A DNA stretch of 64,000 bases from Motiliproteus sp036960175 (GTDB lineage: Bacteria; Pseudomonadota; Gammaproteobacteria; Pseudomonadales; Balneatricaceae). The DNA is taken from assembly GCA_036960175.1 (NCBI GenBank), contig JBALWH010000003.1, positions 1-64,000 on the forward strand, in the 5' to 3' direction. How positions within the stretch are numbered: position 1 is the stretch's first letter; each line of letters starts with the position of its first letter. Of this stretch, positions 31,500 through 40,869 are shown one piece after another. The notes beneath the pieces are model-generated. The model saw only the letters and a list, made by a program, of their open reading frames with translations, ran no database searches and was not told the origin of the DNA. The translations under genes were made by a program, and so were the position numbers.

Positions 31500-31904
31500 A
31501 TGAAAAAAATAGTGACCGTAGCAGCAGTATTTGGACTAATTAGCGCGAGCGGCGCCTGGGCTGACGGCATTGTACTCACGAAAGTGAAAGACGATGCAGA
31601 ACTGCTTAAAGGCGTAAACCGTTGCCAGGCAATGGTTGATACCTTGAATAAGGCTGAGCCACCTCGGAATCTAGGCGGATACTTCCATATGCAAACAGTA
31701 ATGGATTACGTAGCCAAGGACTCTACCTCCTACCAGCAGGGTCAGGAAATCACCCAGAAGGTCTTAGAAGCCGCAAATCCCATTGCCATGGAACAGATGG
31801 TCGCCGTTTGCCTGCAGCGCACCGGTGCGGTACTTCATGAATTAGCCATGAATAAGGCCCATGAACTCAGTGATAATGCCAGCGAACTGGTTAAAGATTT
31901 CTAA
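31500..31904 (+). CDS. Secreted conserved hypothetical protein
   Basis: A 134-residue protein with a clear signal peptide (KKIVTVAAVFGLISASGAWA, cleavage expected before DGIVLTK). The mature part is helical and acidic, with conserved-looking DAELLKGVNRCQAMVDTLNKAE, LGGYFHMQTVMDYVAKDS and AMEQMVAVCLQRTGAVLHELA; two cysteines (CQAM and CLQR) may form a disulfide in the periplasm. I do not recognise a family. AATTTAAGGAAAT precedes ATG 31500. It stands alone; an inverted repeat at 31918-31949 follows the stop. Confidence 0.65.
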   Translation: MKKIVTVAAVFGLISASGAWADGIVLTKVKDDAELLKGVNRCQAMVDTLNKAEPPRNLGGYFHMQTVMDYVAKDSTSYQQGQEITQKVLEAANPIAMEQMVAVCLQRTGAVLHELAMNKAHELSDNASELVKDF

Positions 31905-32296
31905 TAGTTAAAGCCAGCACGGTACCTCCATATTCACGAGGTTGCCGTGGTCAAGTAAAACTGACAAGAGCGCGCTACGCTATCAGTTAACGCGCCCTAC
32001 TTACTAAACCCTTCTTTCTAAGCAGCACTATCTGAACTCATCAGCAAGTCCGGTAATCCCCCCGAAAACAAGCAAAAATGCTTATTATTTGATTGAATTC
32101 AATAACTCAGCTACGTCAGCTTTTTTTACATATTGTCCGGCTAGCACCGGCCTCCATCTTATACAAACCCCAAAACTGCTTGAAAAACAACCAACAAAAT
32201 ATACCGGTTCGCTTTATGCGTGCATACCCGTAAAACAAAATTGATATAAACCAACTATCTAGACCCCTGATAAATCCCCAATAAAGGGTGATAAAT
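31905..32296. other. Intergenic region with a stable hairpin
   Basis: A 392-bp gap. CACGGTACCTC (31918-31928) pairs with GAGGTTGCCGTG (31938-31949), 14 bases after the preceding stop codon; it lacks a T-run. GCGCGCTACG and GTTAACGCGCC near 31972-31997 form a second inverted repeat. The rest is AT-rich promoter-like sequence before the PEP-CTERM gene. No gene seen. Confidence 0.4.
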
Positions 32297-33103
32297 ATGA
32301 CCACAAAAAACTCGTTGCTTCCAATTGGGCAAGCCATTGCGGTTGTCGCTCTTGTAGCTTTCAGCAATCAAGCTGCTGCGGTAATTATCGACAGTTTCGA
32401 AGCACCCAATGCAGTGGGGGCTGCTCCACTCCCCCCAGCCATCGTAGTATCGGGCAATGTAACCGTTGAAACAGGCTCCGGCTTTCTAGACGGTTTTGGC
32501 GGGTCCCCCACTACCACTGTGATGGCAACCCACGGGGCTCAGTTTGCCTATTTAACCAATGGTCCTGGTGCGACCGGAGCGGGCGACTCTGGGGTTGATC
32601 GCACTGGTGATGGCGCTGCTGAGAGTGATGTTGCCATCATGACTGTTGGTTTTGCTGCTGCAGCCGGCGATATGGTGTCCTTCGACTGGGACCTGTTGAC
32701 AGAAGAAATTTCTGGCGGGGTACCCGACCCTTTCGAGATTCTGCTGGATGGGGCGACTATCCTTGCTGGCGCTATCGGCTTTGATAACGGGACCTTTCCG
32801 AGTGTGGTGGGATTTAGCGATGTAGAAATTGTCGGCCCGGATGGATCAAGCTTCTTTGACGGCCGCTTAGGCTGGGCCTCCTTTTTATCAGGGCCATTGA
32901 CTGCTGGTGCACATACTCTGGAGTTTTTCGTAGGTGATGAAGGTTTTTTGGATGGGACGCCTGATGATATCGTCGAGACCGCTCTACTAGTGGACAATAT
33001 CGAACTAACAACTCCACAGGTTTCAGTGCCAGAACCTGGTACTTTAATGCTTAGCATTATTGGCTTAGCCGGATTAGGCATGCGCCGTTTTAAAAAGGCC
33101 TAA
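32297..33103 (+). CDS. PEP-CTERM sorting-domain protein
   Basis: A 268-residue exported protein. An N-terminal signal peptide (residues 1-26, ending NQAAA) precedes a beta-rich body (FEAPNAVG, TVETGSGFLDGFG, VSFDWDLLTEE, TLEFFVGDEG) that looks like a concanavalin- or jelly-roll-type fold. The C-terminus has the full sorting signal: VPEPGT, a hydrophobic helix (LMLSIIGLAGLGM) and a basic end (RRFKKA). Such signals are processed by an exosortase (EpsH/XrtA family), usually in bacteria that export an exopolysaccharide. No exosortase is in the window. ATG 32297 with AAAGGGTG upstream is preferred over GTG 32288. Confidence 0.88.
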   Translation: MTTKNSLLPIGQAIAVVALVAFSNQAAAVIIDSFEAPNAVGAAPLPPAIVVSGNVTVETGSGFLDGFGGSPTTTVMATHGAQFAYLTNGPGATGAGDSGVDRTGDGAAESDVAIMTVGFAAAAGDMVSFDWDLLTEEISGGVPDPFEILLDGATILAGAIGFDNGTFPSVVGFSDVEIVGPDGSSFFDGRLGWASFLSGPLTAGAHTLEFFVGDEGFLDGTPDDIVETALLVDNIELTTPQVSVPEPGTLMLSIIGLAGLGMRRFKKA

Positions 33104-33133
33104 TCCAGTAGCATAAGGTTAGTTATATTGAGA

Positions 33134-33161
33134 CCTCCCGCAGCAATGCCGGGAAGTTTTT
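33134..33161 (+). terminator. Terminator after the PEP-CTERM gene
   Basis: CCTCCCG (33134-33140) and CGGGAAG (33150-33156) form a stem with one G-T pair, followed by TTTTTC. It lies 30 bases after the stop codon. Confidence 0.55.
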
Positions 33162-34162
33162 CATTGAAGCAGGTGATTATCGCTAGAGGCTCAAGTCCTG
33201 CGTATTTTGCTTCTATAACAGCCCAGCCTGACTTCACTCAGTACCCTCCCCCGCATCAAAACCACTCTAGCGTTAACCCCCCCCCCTTCCGGCCAATCCA
33301 TATGCGGCCACTGATACTCAATTGTTACAACTTGGACCCGACTCATCATTGAGCCATTTCTTTTTTTTGGCGGTAAATTACCCAGGATCCATCAGGAAAT
33401 GGCGGGAGGGGAGGCTGTAAAGCGATTAAAACAATCTGCTTCTTACTTCCAAGGAATCCAAACACTCTGCCTGCCCCACAAGGTAATCTATAGCCAACTG
33501 ATTTTTATACCCTAAAACCCATAACCGATAGCCTTCTCACCCGATTAAGAACGCTACAAAGTGTAACGCATGTTAGCCGTCCGACAGGAGCTGCCCCCCT
33601 TATCCTTGATTCCACGGATCGCGTGTAGTGGTTCCAACCATATACATTAGACAATCAACATTTACGTTCCATAGCCTCATTGTCGCACTTATTCTATGAA
33701 TCCCCGTATTTCAATATTTTTAGTATTCTTCTGGACAGTCATCCGCTCTCCCTTTACCAACCCACCCTGTTCGCGACTTAAGCGGTTACATTGATCAGGC
33801 CGTCTTCCGATGCGGTTTGCTTGAAGGTTTCCTTGGTAGAACTCAGCGCCGTTTCCTGCTCTTCCCCTGTCAGGTCTCCGCTAATGGCGGCTTAACCTCT
33901 ACTTTTGGCGCCCGATAAAAAAGGGAGGATTACCAACCGGCAGTCATAGAAAAGTCAGAGAAAGTGTTTAAACCTCAGAGTGCCAGACTCCAAGCTGACT
34001 AATGCTAGCCAAAATCGGTCATTACGGGCTAGGATTGAACTGCGCGATTTTCATTCCACGATCGTTGGGCAATGCATTAATAAAAGATCAAAGCCTGCAT
34101 CCCCAATTGCAGTTAAAAATAACACCCCAGCAAAGGTCTAATGACGACAGGGAGTAAAGGAC
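33162..34162. other. Gene-poor kilobase with a coding remnant
   Basis: No convincing gene. On the minus strand, 33891 to 33778 keeps a short coding-like stretch: AAISGDLTGEEQETALSS then TKETFKQTASEDGLINVTA and a stop. It is closed on its 5' side by a stop codon inside the dispersed repeat at 33884-33945, so it looks like the tail of a lost gene. The remainder (33300-33770) has homopolymer runs (nine Cs at 33280, a T8 run at 33362) and no recognisable element. Confidence 0.45.
33884..33945 (+). repeat. Dispersed repeat, copy B
   Basis: TGGCGGCTTAACCTCTACTT then TTGGCGCCCGATAAAAAAGG and GAGGATTACC. About 55 of these bases match the minus strand of 9846-9912. It lies beside the coding remnant. 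Confidence 0.6.
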
Positions 34163-34468
34163 ATGTTTATCTGGATCTTGGTTATGGTGGTTTTGGCCGC
34201 CTTTTGTGTCTACAACTGGGCGGCGCTAGGACAACGAATGAAGGGGCGCAATCTCTGGGCTGTCCTAGCCTGGTCAGCCGCCGCCCTGGTAGCCTGGCAA
34301 ACTGCCTTGGAAACAATGAGGCTAAATCAGATTCTGTCTTTCATGGTCTTATTACTGGTTCTGCTTCTCGGCTACTACCAACTGCGAAGAAGCAATCCCA
34401 TGCCAAAACGAACAGCGCTGCCGAAAAAAAACCATTCGAAGAGAAAACGACCAAAAAAGCATCATTAA
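34163..34468 (+). CDS. Small membrane protein with a basic tail
   Basis: A 101-residue protein with three hydrophobic segments (FIWILVMVVLAAFCVYNWAAL, LWAVLAWSAAALVAWQTAL and ILSFMVLLLVLLLGYYQL) and a strongly basic tail of about 25 residues (RRSNPMPKRTALPKKNHSKR and onward). ATG 34163 follows GGGAGTAAAGGAC, a good ribosome-binding site. I do not recognise a family. The lysine/arginine tail could bind lipid head groups or nucleic acid. The gene sits between dispersed-repeat copies B and C, which run in the same direction, so it may have moved with them. Confidence 0.6.
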   Translation: MFIWILVMVVLAAFCVYNWAALGQRMKGRNLWAVLAWSAAALVAWQTALETMRLNQILSFMVLLLVLLLGYYQLRRSNPMPKRTALPKKNHSKRKRPKKHH

Positions 34469-34492
34469 CAGCATTGGCAAGCCACTACTGAT

Positions 34493-34530
34493 AACGGCTT
34501 AATCGCTACTTTTGGCATTCGCTAAAAACA
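34493..34530 (+). repeat. Dispersed repeat, copy C (diverged)
   Basis: AACGGCTTAATCGCTACTTT then TGGCATTCGCTAAAAAC: shares CGGCTTAA, TACTTTTGGC and CG-TAAAAA with copies A and B in the same order and spacing. Same orientation as copy B. Confidence 0.45.
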
Positions 34531-34557
34531 GAAATATTCGCGTTGGTGTCGTCGACG

Positions 34558-34899
34558 CTACTCATTAGCACCTTTATCACCCATAGCCGCCGGGCCTTTA
34601 ACATCCAGATAACCCCGCTGAATCGCCCCTTCCAGCGCCTGCGCTGCCAGCACCAGTTCATCGTAGCTATGTCTCAGCTCGGACAGACGTCGAATCTGAT
34701 CCACTGAAGGCTTCTCCCCTGCTGAGATAGCGGCGATATCAAACAACTCTTTCAGATAACTGGCGCGAACACCGGCCACCATTTTAGTGACTGGCGTTAT
34801 ATCTTGCAGCGACAGTTCGGGTATCACCGGGTTGATCACTTCCCGGTTGATATCACGGATGTGCTTGTCGATTTCCAGCAGTAAGCGATTATTGTCCAT
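34558..34899 (-). CDS. Conserved hypothetical helical protein
   Basis: A 113-residue soluble, mainly helical protein: LLLEIDKHIRDINREVINPV, SLQDITPVTKMVAGVRASY, LKELFDIAAISAGEKPSVDQ and LVLAAQALEGAIQRGYLDV. Acidic and basic residues alternate as in small coiled or four-helix proteins. No signal peptide, no cysteine. It starts 21 bases after the RND permease stop on the same strand, with AAGGAAATAGCGC upstream of ATG 34899, so it is probably the last gene of the efflux operon, but its role there is not known to me. Confidence 0.6.
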   Translation of the reverse strand: MDNNRLLLEIDKHIRDINREVINPVIPELSLQDITPVTKMVAGVRASYLKELFDIAAISAGEKPSVDQIRRLSELRHSYDELVLAAQALEGAIQRGYLDVKGPAAMGDKGANE

Positions 34900-34920
34900 A
34901 GCGCGCTATTTCCTTAAATA

Positions 34921-37900
34921 TTAATGGCTGTCTTCAGAGGCCACTGTCGATCCCTGATCGGAGTCTTTACGCTGCATACCATAAAGGCAGGCCAGATCCT
35001 CGAGAACAAGATAGTTAATCGGTACCACTAGCAGGGTGACCAGGGTCGCAAATAAAATACCGAAGCCCAGAGACACCGCCATAGGGATCAGAAATTGCGC
35101 CTGGGTGCTCTTTTCAAAGATCAGCGGCATGAGTCCAGCAAAGGTCGTCAACGAGGTCAGCAACACCGGACGGAAGCGAGCCACACCCGCCATCCTGACG
35201 GTGCGATGGAGGCTCTCCCCTTGCTGGCGATGACGGTTAATATAATCCACCAGTACCAGTGAATCATTCACCACCACCCCCGACAGCGCCAACATTCCCA
35301 TCAGACTCATAATGGTCAGATTCATCCCCATCACCCAATGCCCGATAATGGCCCCGACAACCCCGAAAGGAATCACCGACATTACGATAAAAGGCTGAAC
35401 ATAAGACTTAAAGGGGATCGCCAACAAGGCATAGATAACAAAAAGTACGAAGATCACCCCCCAGAATAGACCACTGAAAGAATCCCGCTGCTCTTTGGCT
35501 TCGCCCTCAAAGCTAGAGCTGATACCAGGATAATCAACAATACGCTGTTGCACGAAGGCGGCTAGATCGCGGTTAATCGCCGGCACATCCGCTGTATCTT
35601 TATTCACATCGGCACTGATGTTAACGGTACGACGACGGTCGATACGGCTAATAGACGAGGGGCTGCGATCAGCACTGACCTCAGCCACCTCCCGAAACGG
35701 CACTTCCACCCCACTATCGGTGCGGATCATCATGGTATCCAGCGTCTGCAGCGAGTTACGCTCATCGGCAGGGTAACGCACTAACACTTTGACATCGTCA
35801 CGGCCGCGCTGAATGCGCTGGATTTCAAAACCAAAAAAGGCCTGACGCACTTGCCGGGCAATATTAATCAAATCGACGCCCAGCAGCGCCCCCTCAGGCT
35901 TTAAGCGGATCTGTAATTCCTGTTTACCGTTGGATAGTGTATCAGCGATATCAAAGACTTCAGGATAGGTCGCTAACCGCTGTTTCAACTCGGTCGCAAA
36001 ACGCTTGAGCTGGTCAAAATCATTACCGTTAAGCTGAATATCAATGGGATCACTATAGCGGCCAATCTCAGCCCGGTAGTTGATGCTCTCTGCTCCGGGG
36101 ATAGTACCGATCATTTTGCGCCACTCTCGTACCAGCTCCGAACTGGTGATTTCCAAACGACGATGTTCTGGCGGCACAATCTCAAAAATAACTCGCCCCA
36201 GATGACCCGCAGCCGAAGATCCCGCGGAGCCGGAGGTCGATAGTACATGAGTGATAAGACTGTCTCCGGTGTCTTCTTCGCGATACCTGTCCTGCAGTTT
36301 TTTAGCGGCCAGAGTGATCTGTTCCACATAACGATCAGTAATAGCAAAGGGCGTACCGGCTGGCATAGTCAAGGTGGCACGGGCCAATTCACTTTGCACC
36401 CTTGGAAAAAACAAAAATTTAGTCCATCCACTGACCACCGTGGCAAACACCAGCAGACTGAATCCGAAAATAATCGACAGCGCTAGATAGCGATGTTTTA
36501 GCACCCGATTAAGAAACGGGCTGTAGAAGCGGTGAATGGCTATCTCCAGCCCTCGAGCAATGGTTTGCTGGGCTCGGGATAACCAATTATCATCGGAAGG
36601 GGGTTTCAAGTACCGTAGATGAGACGGCAAAACCAGTTTTGATTCGACCAGAGAAAAAATCAGCACCGGTATCACCACCAGTGGAATCTGTTCAAACATG
36701 ACGGCCCGACGCCCTTCCACCATCAATAACGGAATAAAAGCAGCAATCGTAGTGAGAATACCGAAGGTTACGGGAACGGCCACCTCGTGGGTCCCATTGA
36801 TAGCGGCAGTAAGACCGTCCTCACCACGACTAAAGTGACTATAGATATTCTCTCCGGTGACTATGGCGTCATCCACCACGATGCCAAGCACAAGAATAAA
36901 AGCGAACAGACTGGCGATATTGAGCGATACCGACAGTTCCGCCATCATCAGGAAGCCACCCATAAAACTGACCGGAATTCCTGCACAAACCCAAAATGCG
37001 ACCTTTGGGCGCAGAAACAGCGCTAACAAGATCAGCACCAAAACTCCTCCCTGAAGGGCGCTATTGGTCAGGGTCTGTAATCGTGCTTTGACAATTTTTG
37101 AGCGATCCCGCCAAAAATCCAACTGCACGCCTTTAGGTAGCTGCTGCCGTTTCGCTTCGATATAGGTTCTGACGGCTCCAGCGACAATAATGGAGTTTTG
37201 TTCCCCCACCCGGTAAATATCCACCGCCATAGCAGGAAGACCGTTAAAGCGAATTTTCACCGGATTATCTTCGAAACCATCAACAATAGTAGCGATATCC
37301 CCCAACTCTATGCGTGAACCATCACTGCGGCTGACAATAGGAATCCGCTTAAAGTCGTCGATGCTATAGGCCTGTCCCTTCGTACGGATCAGGATATCCG
37401 CTCCCTCGGTACGTATATTCCCAGCGGACAAATCGATAGAACCGCTTCTCACCGCTTCCGCCACCTGGGCCAGGGTCAGGCCATATTCCCGCAGAATATC
37501 CTCAGAGACCTCGATAGCGAGTTCATAATCCCTGAGGCTATCCAGAGCCACCTGTGTCACGTCAGGAAGTGCCGACAGATCATCGCGAATCTGCTCCGCC
37601 AGACGGCGCAATTCCATCTCGGAACGGTCACCATAGACCACGGTGCTGATCACCCCATGGCGACGTGTTTTAACGCTGACAATGGGCCGTTCGGCGTCAT
37701 TGGGGAAGGTACTGATGGCATCCACACGAGATTTAATATCATCCATCAGGTCCCGAGTTTCATAGCCGTCGGCCACTTCAACCTGCACCACAGAAGCCCC
37801 TTCGCCGGAGCCGGACTTCATCTCTTCAATGCCTTCCAGATCCTGAATCGCCTCCTCGACTCGAATAGTAATTCCTTCTTCTGCTTCCCGTGGGGTGGCG

Positions 37901-38064
37901 CCGGGATACATAACCCGCACCACAATCACATCCAGCTCTCCTGAGGGAAAAACTTCCAACGGAATACGGCCATTGAGAGCATTGGCCCCCAACAACAAGA
38001 TCACCACCATTAACAGATTGGCGGCAACCGGATTTTTGGCAAACCAAGCGATCATGCCTTTCAT
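34921..38064 (-). CDS. RND efflux permease (AcrB/MexB superfamily)
   Basis: A 1047-residue inner-membrane pump with 12 expected membrane helices and two large periplasmic loops. Typical signatures are IPLEVFPSGELDVIVV after the first helix, LSALPDVTQVALDSLRDYEL in the periplasmic part, LVLGIVVDDAIVTGENI in helix 4 with the adjacent aspartates that carry protons, FGILTTIAAFIPLLMVEG, and in the second half MSLMGMLALSGVVVNDSLVLVDYIN. Length and motifs are those of a full tripartite pump component in the hydrophobe/amphiphile-efflux branch. It is preceded by an adaptor and an outer-membrane factor in one minus-strand operon. The substrate is not evident. Confidence 0.9.
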   Translation of the reverse strand: MKGMIAWFAKNPVAANLLMVVILLLGANALNGRIPLEVFPSGELDVIVVRVMYPGATPREAEEGITIRVEEAIQDLEGIEEMKSGSGEGASVVQVEVADGYETRDLMDDIKSRVDAISTFPNDAERPIVSVKTRRHGVISTVVYGDRSEMELRRLAEQIRDDLSALPDVTQVALDSLRDYELAIEVSEDILREYGLTLAQVAEAVRSGSIDLSAGNIRTEGADILIRTKGQAYSIDDFKRIPIVSRSDGSRIELGDIATIVDGFEDNPVKIRFNGLPAMAVDIYRVGEQNSIIVAGAVRTYIEAKRQQLPKGVQLDFWRDRSKIVKARLQTLTNSALQGGVLVLILLALFLRPKVAFWVCAGIPVSFMGGFLMMAELSVSLNIASLFAFILVLGIVVDDAIVTGENIYSHFSRGEDGLTAAINGTHEVAVPVTFGILTTIAAFIPLLMVEGRRAVMFEQIPLVVIPVLIFSLVESKLVLPSHLRYLKPPSDDNWLSRAQQTIARGLEIAIHRFYSPFLNRVLKHRYLALSIIFGFSLLVFATVVSGWTKFLFFPRVQSELARATLTMPAGTPFAITDRYVEQITLAAKKLQDRYREEDTGDSLITHVLSTSGSAGSSAAGHLGRVIFEIVPPEHRRLEITSSELVREWRKMIGTIPGAESINYRAEIGRYSDPIDIQLNGNDFDQLKRFATELKQRLATYPEVFDIADTLSNGKQELQIRLKPEGALLGVDLINIARQVRQAFFGFEIQRIQRGRDDVKVLVRYPADERNSLQTLDTMMIRTDSGVEVPFREVAEVSADRSPSSISRIDRRRTVNISADVNKDTADVPAINRDLAAFVQQRIVDYPGISSSFEGEAKEQRDSFSGLFWGVIFVLFVIYALLAIPFKSYVQPFIVMSVIPFGVVGAIIGHWVMGMNLTIMSLMGMLALSGVVVNDSLVLVDYINRHRQQGESLHRTVRMAGVARFRPVLLTSLTTFAGLMPLIFEKSTQAQFLIPMAVSLGFGILFATLVTLLVVPINYLVLEDLACLYGMQRKDSDQGSTVASEDSH

Positions 38065-38113
38065 AGCTGCATGCCAGGGCAGTGAGTCGATTGGTGATCG
38101 GAGTACTGCATAG

Positions 38114-39409
38114 TTAGCCTGCTATTGCCTGAGACCTGACGACTTCCGGTTGCCGCTGTGCGCCATCGGGTTTCACCCTATCCTTCGTGTTAGGGGTCGG
38201 TGTTTTATCGATGCGGTTTGACGGCCCACTCTGACCAGCGATAGGTTCGCCATCAATAATAGCCCGCACGGCTATGCCATTCGCGCCGGTCCCCATGGGA
38301 GTGAGATTCAATAGACTTCCAGGCTCAATACCTTCACGCACCACCACTGAATCTTTATCCATCCATACCGGTTGTATTAGCCTGTGCTGCAGCTGACCAT
38401 TATGGATCAGCAATATCGAGTTATCCTGGCTGAGAGCAATACGGGAGAAGACAAACACATCCTTTAACAAGCGCCCTTTGATTCTGGCTTTAACAAACTG
38501 GCCAATTTTTAGCGGCGGATTACCCTGAGGATTAAGGCTATAAGGATCTTCTATCTGCGCCACTACAAACAGCTGGCGGCTGTCCTCATCGATGGCGCCT
38601 TCAACCCGGATGACCTTACCGGACCAATGATAGCGATGGCGACCGATCCGAGCTTCGAGGGACACTTCAGGCAAATTATCGTGACTTAACTCCCCGCCCC
38701 GGTATTGTTCCGGTAACTGGATGTACTCCAGCTGGCGGCTGTTCAGCGGCAACCGCACCTCTACGTAATCGACAGCAAACAGGTCTGCCAAAGGCGTGCC
38801 CGATGCAACCACCTGCCCCAGATCCACCTGTTTAGTGAGAACACGCCCACTATAGGGAGCCGTGATGCGAGTACGCTCCATATTCAATTTTGCCGACACC
38901 AAGCGCGCTTGTGCCGACGCGATGGTCGCCTCGGCTGCGGCAACTTGAGGCTTACGCAGAACCAGTTCACCGGCAATACCTTTGCCTAAACGCTTCCAGT
39001 CACGCAAGGCCTGCTCTGCCCTGGCCCGTTCCTGTTTGAGCCCTAGCTGCGCCTGCACTAGCTCTGCCTTAGCGATATTCAATTCGGCCTGATAATCCCG
39101 TGCATCAATTCGAACTAATTCTTCACCGGCTTCAAAGAAAGAACCTTCACGGAACTTATCTGATATTTCTACTATTTTTCCAGCCACCTGAGAGATCAGC
39201 TGACTCTGGGTTCTAGGACGGACCACGCCGTAGGAATCCAACTGAACTTGGAAATCTCGTGGCAACAAGCGCGTCCCTTCTACGCTAACGAACTGTTGGC
39301 TGCGCTGATGAGCGCGCTTTGTTTCGGGCTGATGGTTCAAAATGTAATAAACACCGTAGCCACTAACCGCCAGAACCAGCAGCGGAAGAAACCATCTTAG
39401 TCCCTTCAT
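38114..39409 (-). CDS. RND efflux periplasmic adaptor (HlyD/MFP family)
   Basis: A 431-residue membrane-fusion protein. An N-terminal membrane anchor (about residues 4-24, FLPLLVLAVSGYGVYYIL) is followed by a beta-barrel half, the lipoyl/coiled-coil hairpin (LNIAKAELVQAQLGLKQERA), RTRITAPYSGRVLTKQVDLG with the conserved APYSGRV motif, and a C-terminal barrel. The last 45 residues are a low-complexity tail rich in Pro, Gln and Ser. It bridges the RND pump and the outer-membrane channel in the periplasm. Its start overlaps the end of the upstream outer-membrane factor gene by four bases, so the two are coupled. Confidence 0.9.
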   Translation of the reverse strand: MKGLRWFLPLLVLAVSGYGVYYILNHQPETKRAHQRSQQFVSVEGTRLLPRDFQVQLDSYGVVRPRTQSQLISQVAGKIVEISDKFREGSFFEAGEELVRIDARDYQAELNIAKAELVQAQLGLKQERARAEQALRDWKRLGKGIAGELVLRKPQVAAAEATIASAQARLVSAKLNMERTRITAPYSGRVLTKQVDLGQVVASGTPLADLFAVDYVEVRLPLNSRQLEYIQLPEQYRGGELSHDNLPEVSLEARIGRHRYHWSGKVIRVEGAIDEDSRQLFVVAQIEDPYSLNPQGNPPLKIGQFVKARIKGRLLKDVFVFSRIALSQDNSILLIHNGQLQHRLIQPVWMDKDSVVVREGIEPGSLLNLTPMGTGANGIAVRAIIDGEPIAGQSGPSNRIDKTPTPNTKDRVKPDGAQRQPEVVRSQAIAG

Positions 39410-40869
39410 TGCGACTGACTCCCTCTACCCTGCAGCGCTTGCCCAGCAGATTCTGCATCGACACTTGTGCTATCCAAGTCAGTGTTAGTTTGTTGAGCCA
39501 TAAAGTCGCCACCTAAGGCAAGATAAAGGTTAATTCGGTTTTGCAGTAGCAGATTTCTAGAATTCAAATAAGTACTCCGGGCATTGAAGGCCCGTCGCTG
39601 TGCTTCTAGTACTGTAATATAGTCGACAAGCCCAGACAGATACTGTTCAAAAGCCAGGCTTTCCGCGAAGTCAGACTGCTCTGAAGCCAGGTTCAGCGCG
39701 GCTACTTCCAATAGCAATTGTTGCTCCTGTTGTAACGCCGATTCTACCTCAGAAAAAGCCTGGAGCACGACGCTGAGATATTTAGCGCGCGCTTCCTCTG
39801 CCTCGGCAACAGTGCGCTTTTCCAATGCTTCCAGGCGGCCGCCATCAAACAACGGCTGCGTCAGTGAGGCCAAAGCAGTCCAGATCAAGCTATTGCCCTT
39901 AAGGAAGTCGGCCAAGTTGTCACTATTGATGCCAACATCACCGCTCAACCGCAGGCTCGGGAAACGATCTTTATGGGCCCGTGATAAGAGCGCCAAGGAA
40001 CGATCAAAACGCAGCGCTGCGGCCCGAATGTCTGGGCGCCGTTCTAACAGCGCAGATGGCAGACCTGCGGGGACTGGCGCAGGTAATGAGGGCAGCTCGG
40101 TAGCAGAATTCACCTGGCCTGCGGGGTATCGCCCCAGCAGCAATTCCAGGTCACGGCTACTGTCTCCCACGGCCTGCTTACGGACCGCCAATCGACCTTG
40201 TTCAGCCGCCAGATTGGCTCGGGCCAAATGAATATCTAAAGCATCAATAATGCCGGAGCCATAACCTTCTTCCAGCACCCCTAGATTTTTCTCAAGATTG
40301 GCGACCAGCTCTTCACTCAAGCGCAACTGGATACTCGCCTCTACCCCTGTAAACCAAGCTTTGGCGGTGTTGGCGGCTAAGGACAGACGGGCCGCAGTAA
40401 GGTCTTGCCGTAAGGCGCCAGCGGCCAGCGCCGCTCCCTGCTGACTATCGGAGAGCTTATTCCACAGATCCAACTCCCAGGAGAATGCCAGCCGGCCATC
40501 GACGTTATCAGAGATACTGTGACGGCCGTTACTGGAGCGCCGACTGCGACTAGCGCCCAGTTCGGCATCCACTTGCGGTTTTAGATCCGCACCCGCCACT
40601 TCGGCCTCAGCGAGACCCGCCAGCAAGCGAGCGCGAGTACTTTGTAGATCAGGGTTATGACTAATGGCCTCAGCGATCAGCTGTTTGAGACTGGCGTCGG
40701 CGAAATCCTGCAACCAGCCCTGATCGCTCAGGTCTGCGGGGTTGGATAATTGCTGCCAGTTTTCTGGAGTATTTACTTCTGGCGCATCTACGAGTGGTTT
40801 TTTGGCGGATGTGAAAACACAGCCTCCCAACAGGATGGCGCTAAATAGCACTGCCCATTTTGCTGTCAT
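39406..40869 (-). CDS. RND efflux outer-membrane lipoprotein (NodT/OprM family)
   Basis: A 487-residue outer-membrane factor. The N-terminus carries a lipoprotein signal (AVLFSAILLGGCVFT), with the cysteine at about residue 17 as lipidation site. The body consists of two structural repeats with long helices (LLAGLAEAEVAGADLKPQVD, SAALLSRAHKDRFPSLRLSG) and the segments PSLRLSGDVG and QPLFDGGRLEALEKRTVAEA typical of OprM/NodT. Such proteins form trimeric channels through the outer membrane. It is the first gene of the three-gene efflux operon (outer-membrane factor, adaptor, pump). ATG 40869 follows the purine-rich sequence before it, on the minus strand. Confidence 0.9.
   Translation of the reverse strand: MTAKWAVLFSAILLGGCVFTSAKKPLVDAPEVNTPENWQQLSNPADLSDQGWLQDFADASLKQLIAEAISHNPDLQSTRARLLAGLAEAEVAGADLKPQVDAELGASRSRRSSNGRHSISDNVDGRLAFSWELDLWNKLSDSQQGAALAAGALRQDLTAARLSLAANTAKAWFTGVEASIQLRLSEELVANLEKNLGVLEEGYGSGIIDALDIHLARANLAAEQGRLAVRKQAVGDSSRDLELLLGRYPAGQVNSATELPSLPAPVPAGLPSALLERRPDIRAAALRFDRSLALLSRAHKDRFPSLRLSGDVGINSDNLADFLKGNSLIWTALASLTQPLFDGGRLEALEKRTVAEAEEARAKYLSVVLQAFSEVESALQQEQQLLLEVAALNLASEQSDFAESLAFEQYLSGLVDYITVLEAQRRAFNARSTYLNSRNLLLQNRINLYLALGGDFMAQQTNTDLDSTSVDAESAGQALQGRGSQSQ

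Noticed and set aside
33128..33352. Plus-strand open frame of 74 codons
   Set aside because: It spans a terminator and a run of nine Cs, has no ribosome-binding site and its predicted protein is low-complexity. Composition does not look coding.
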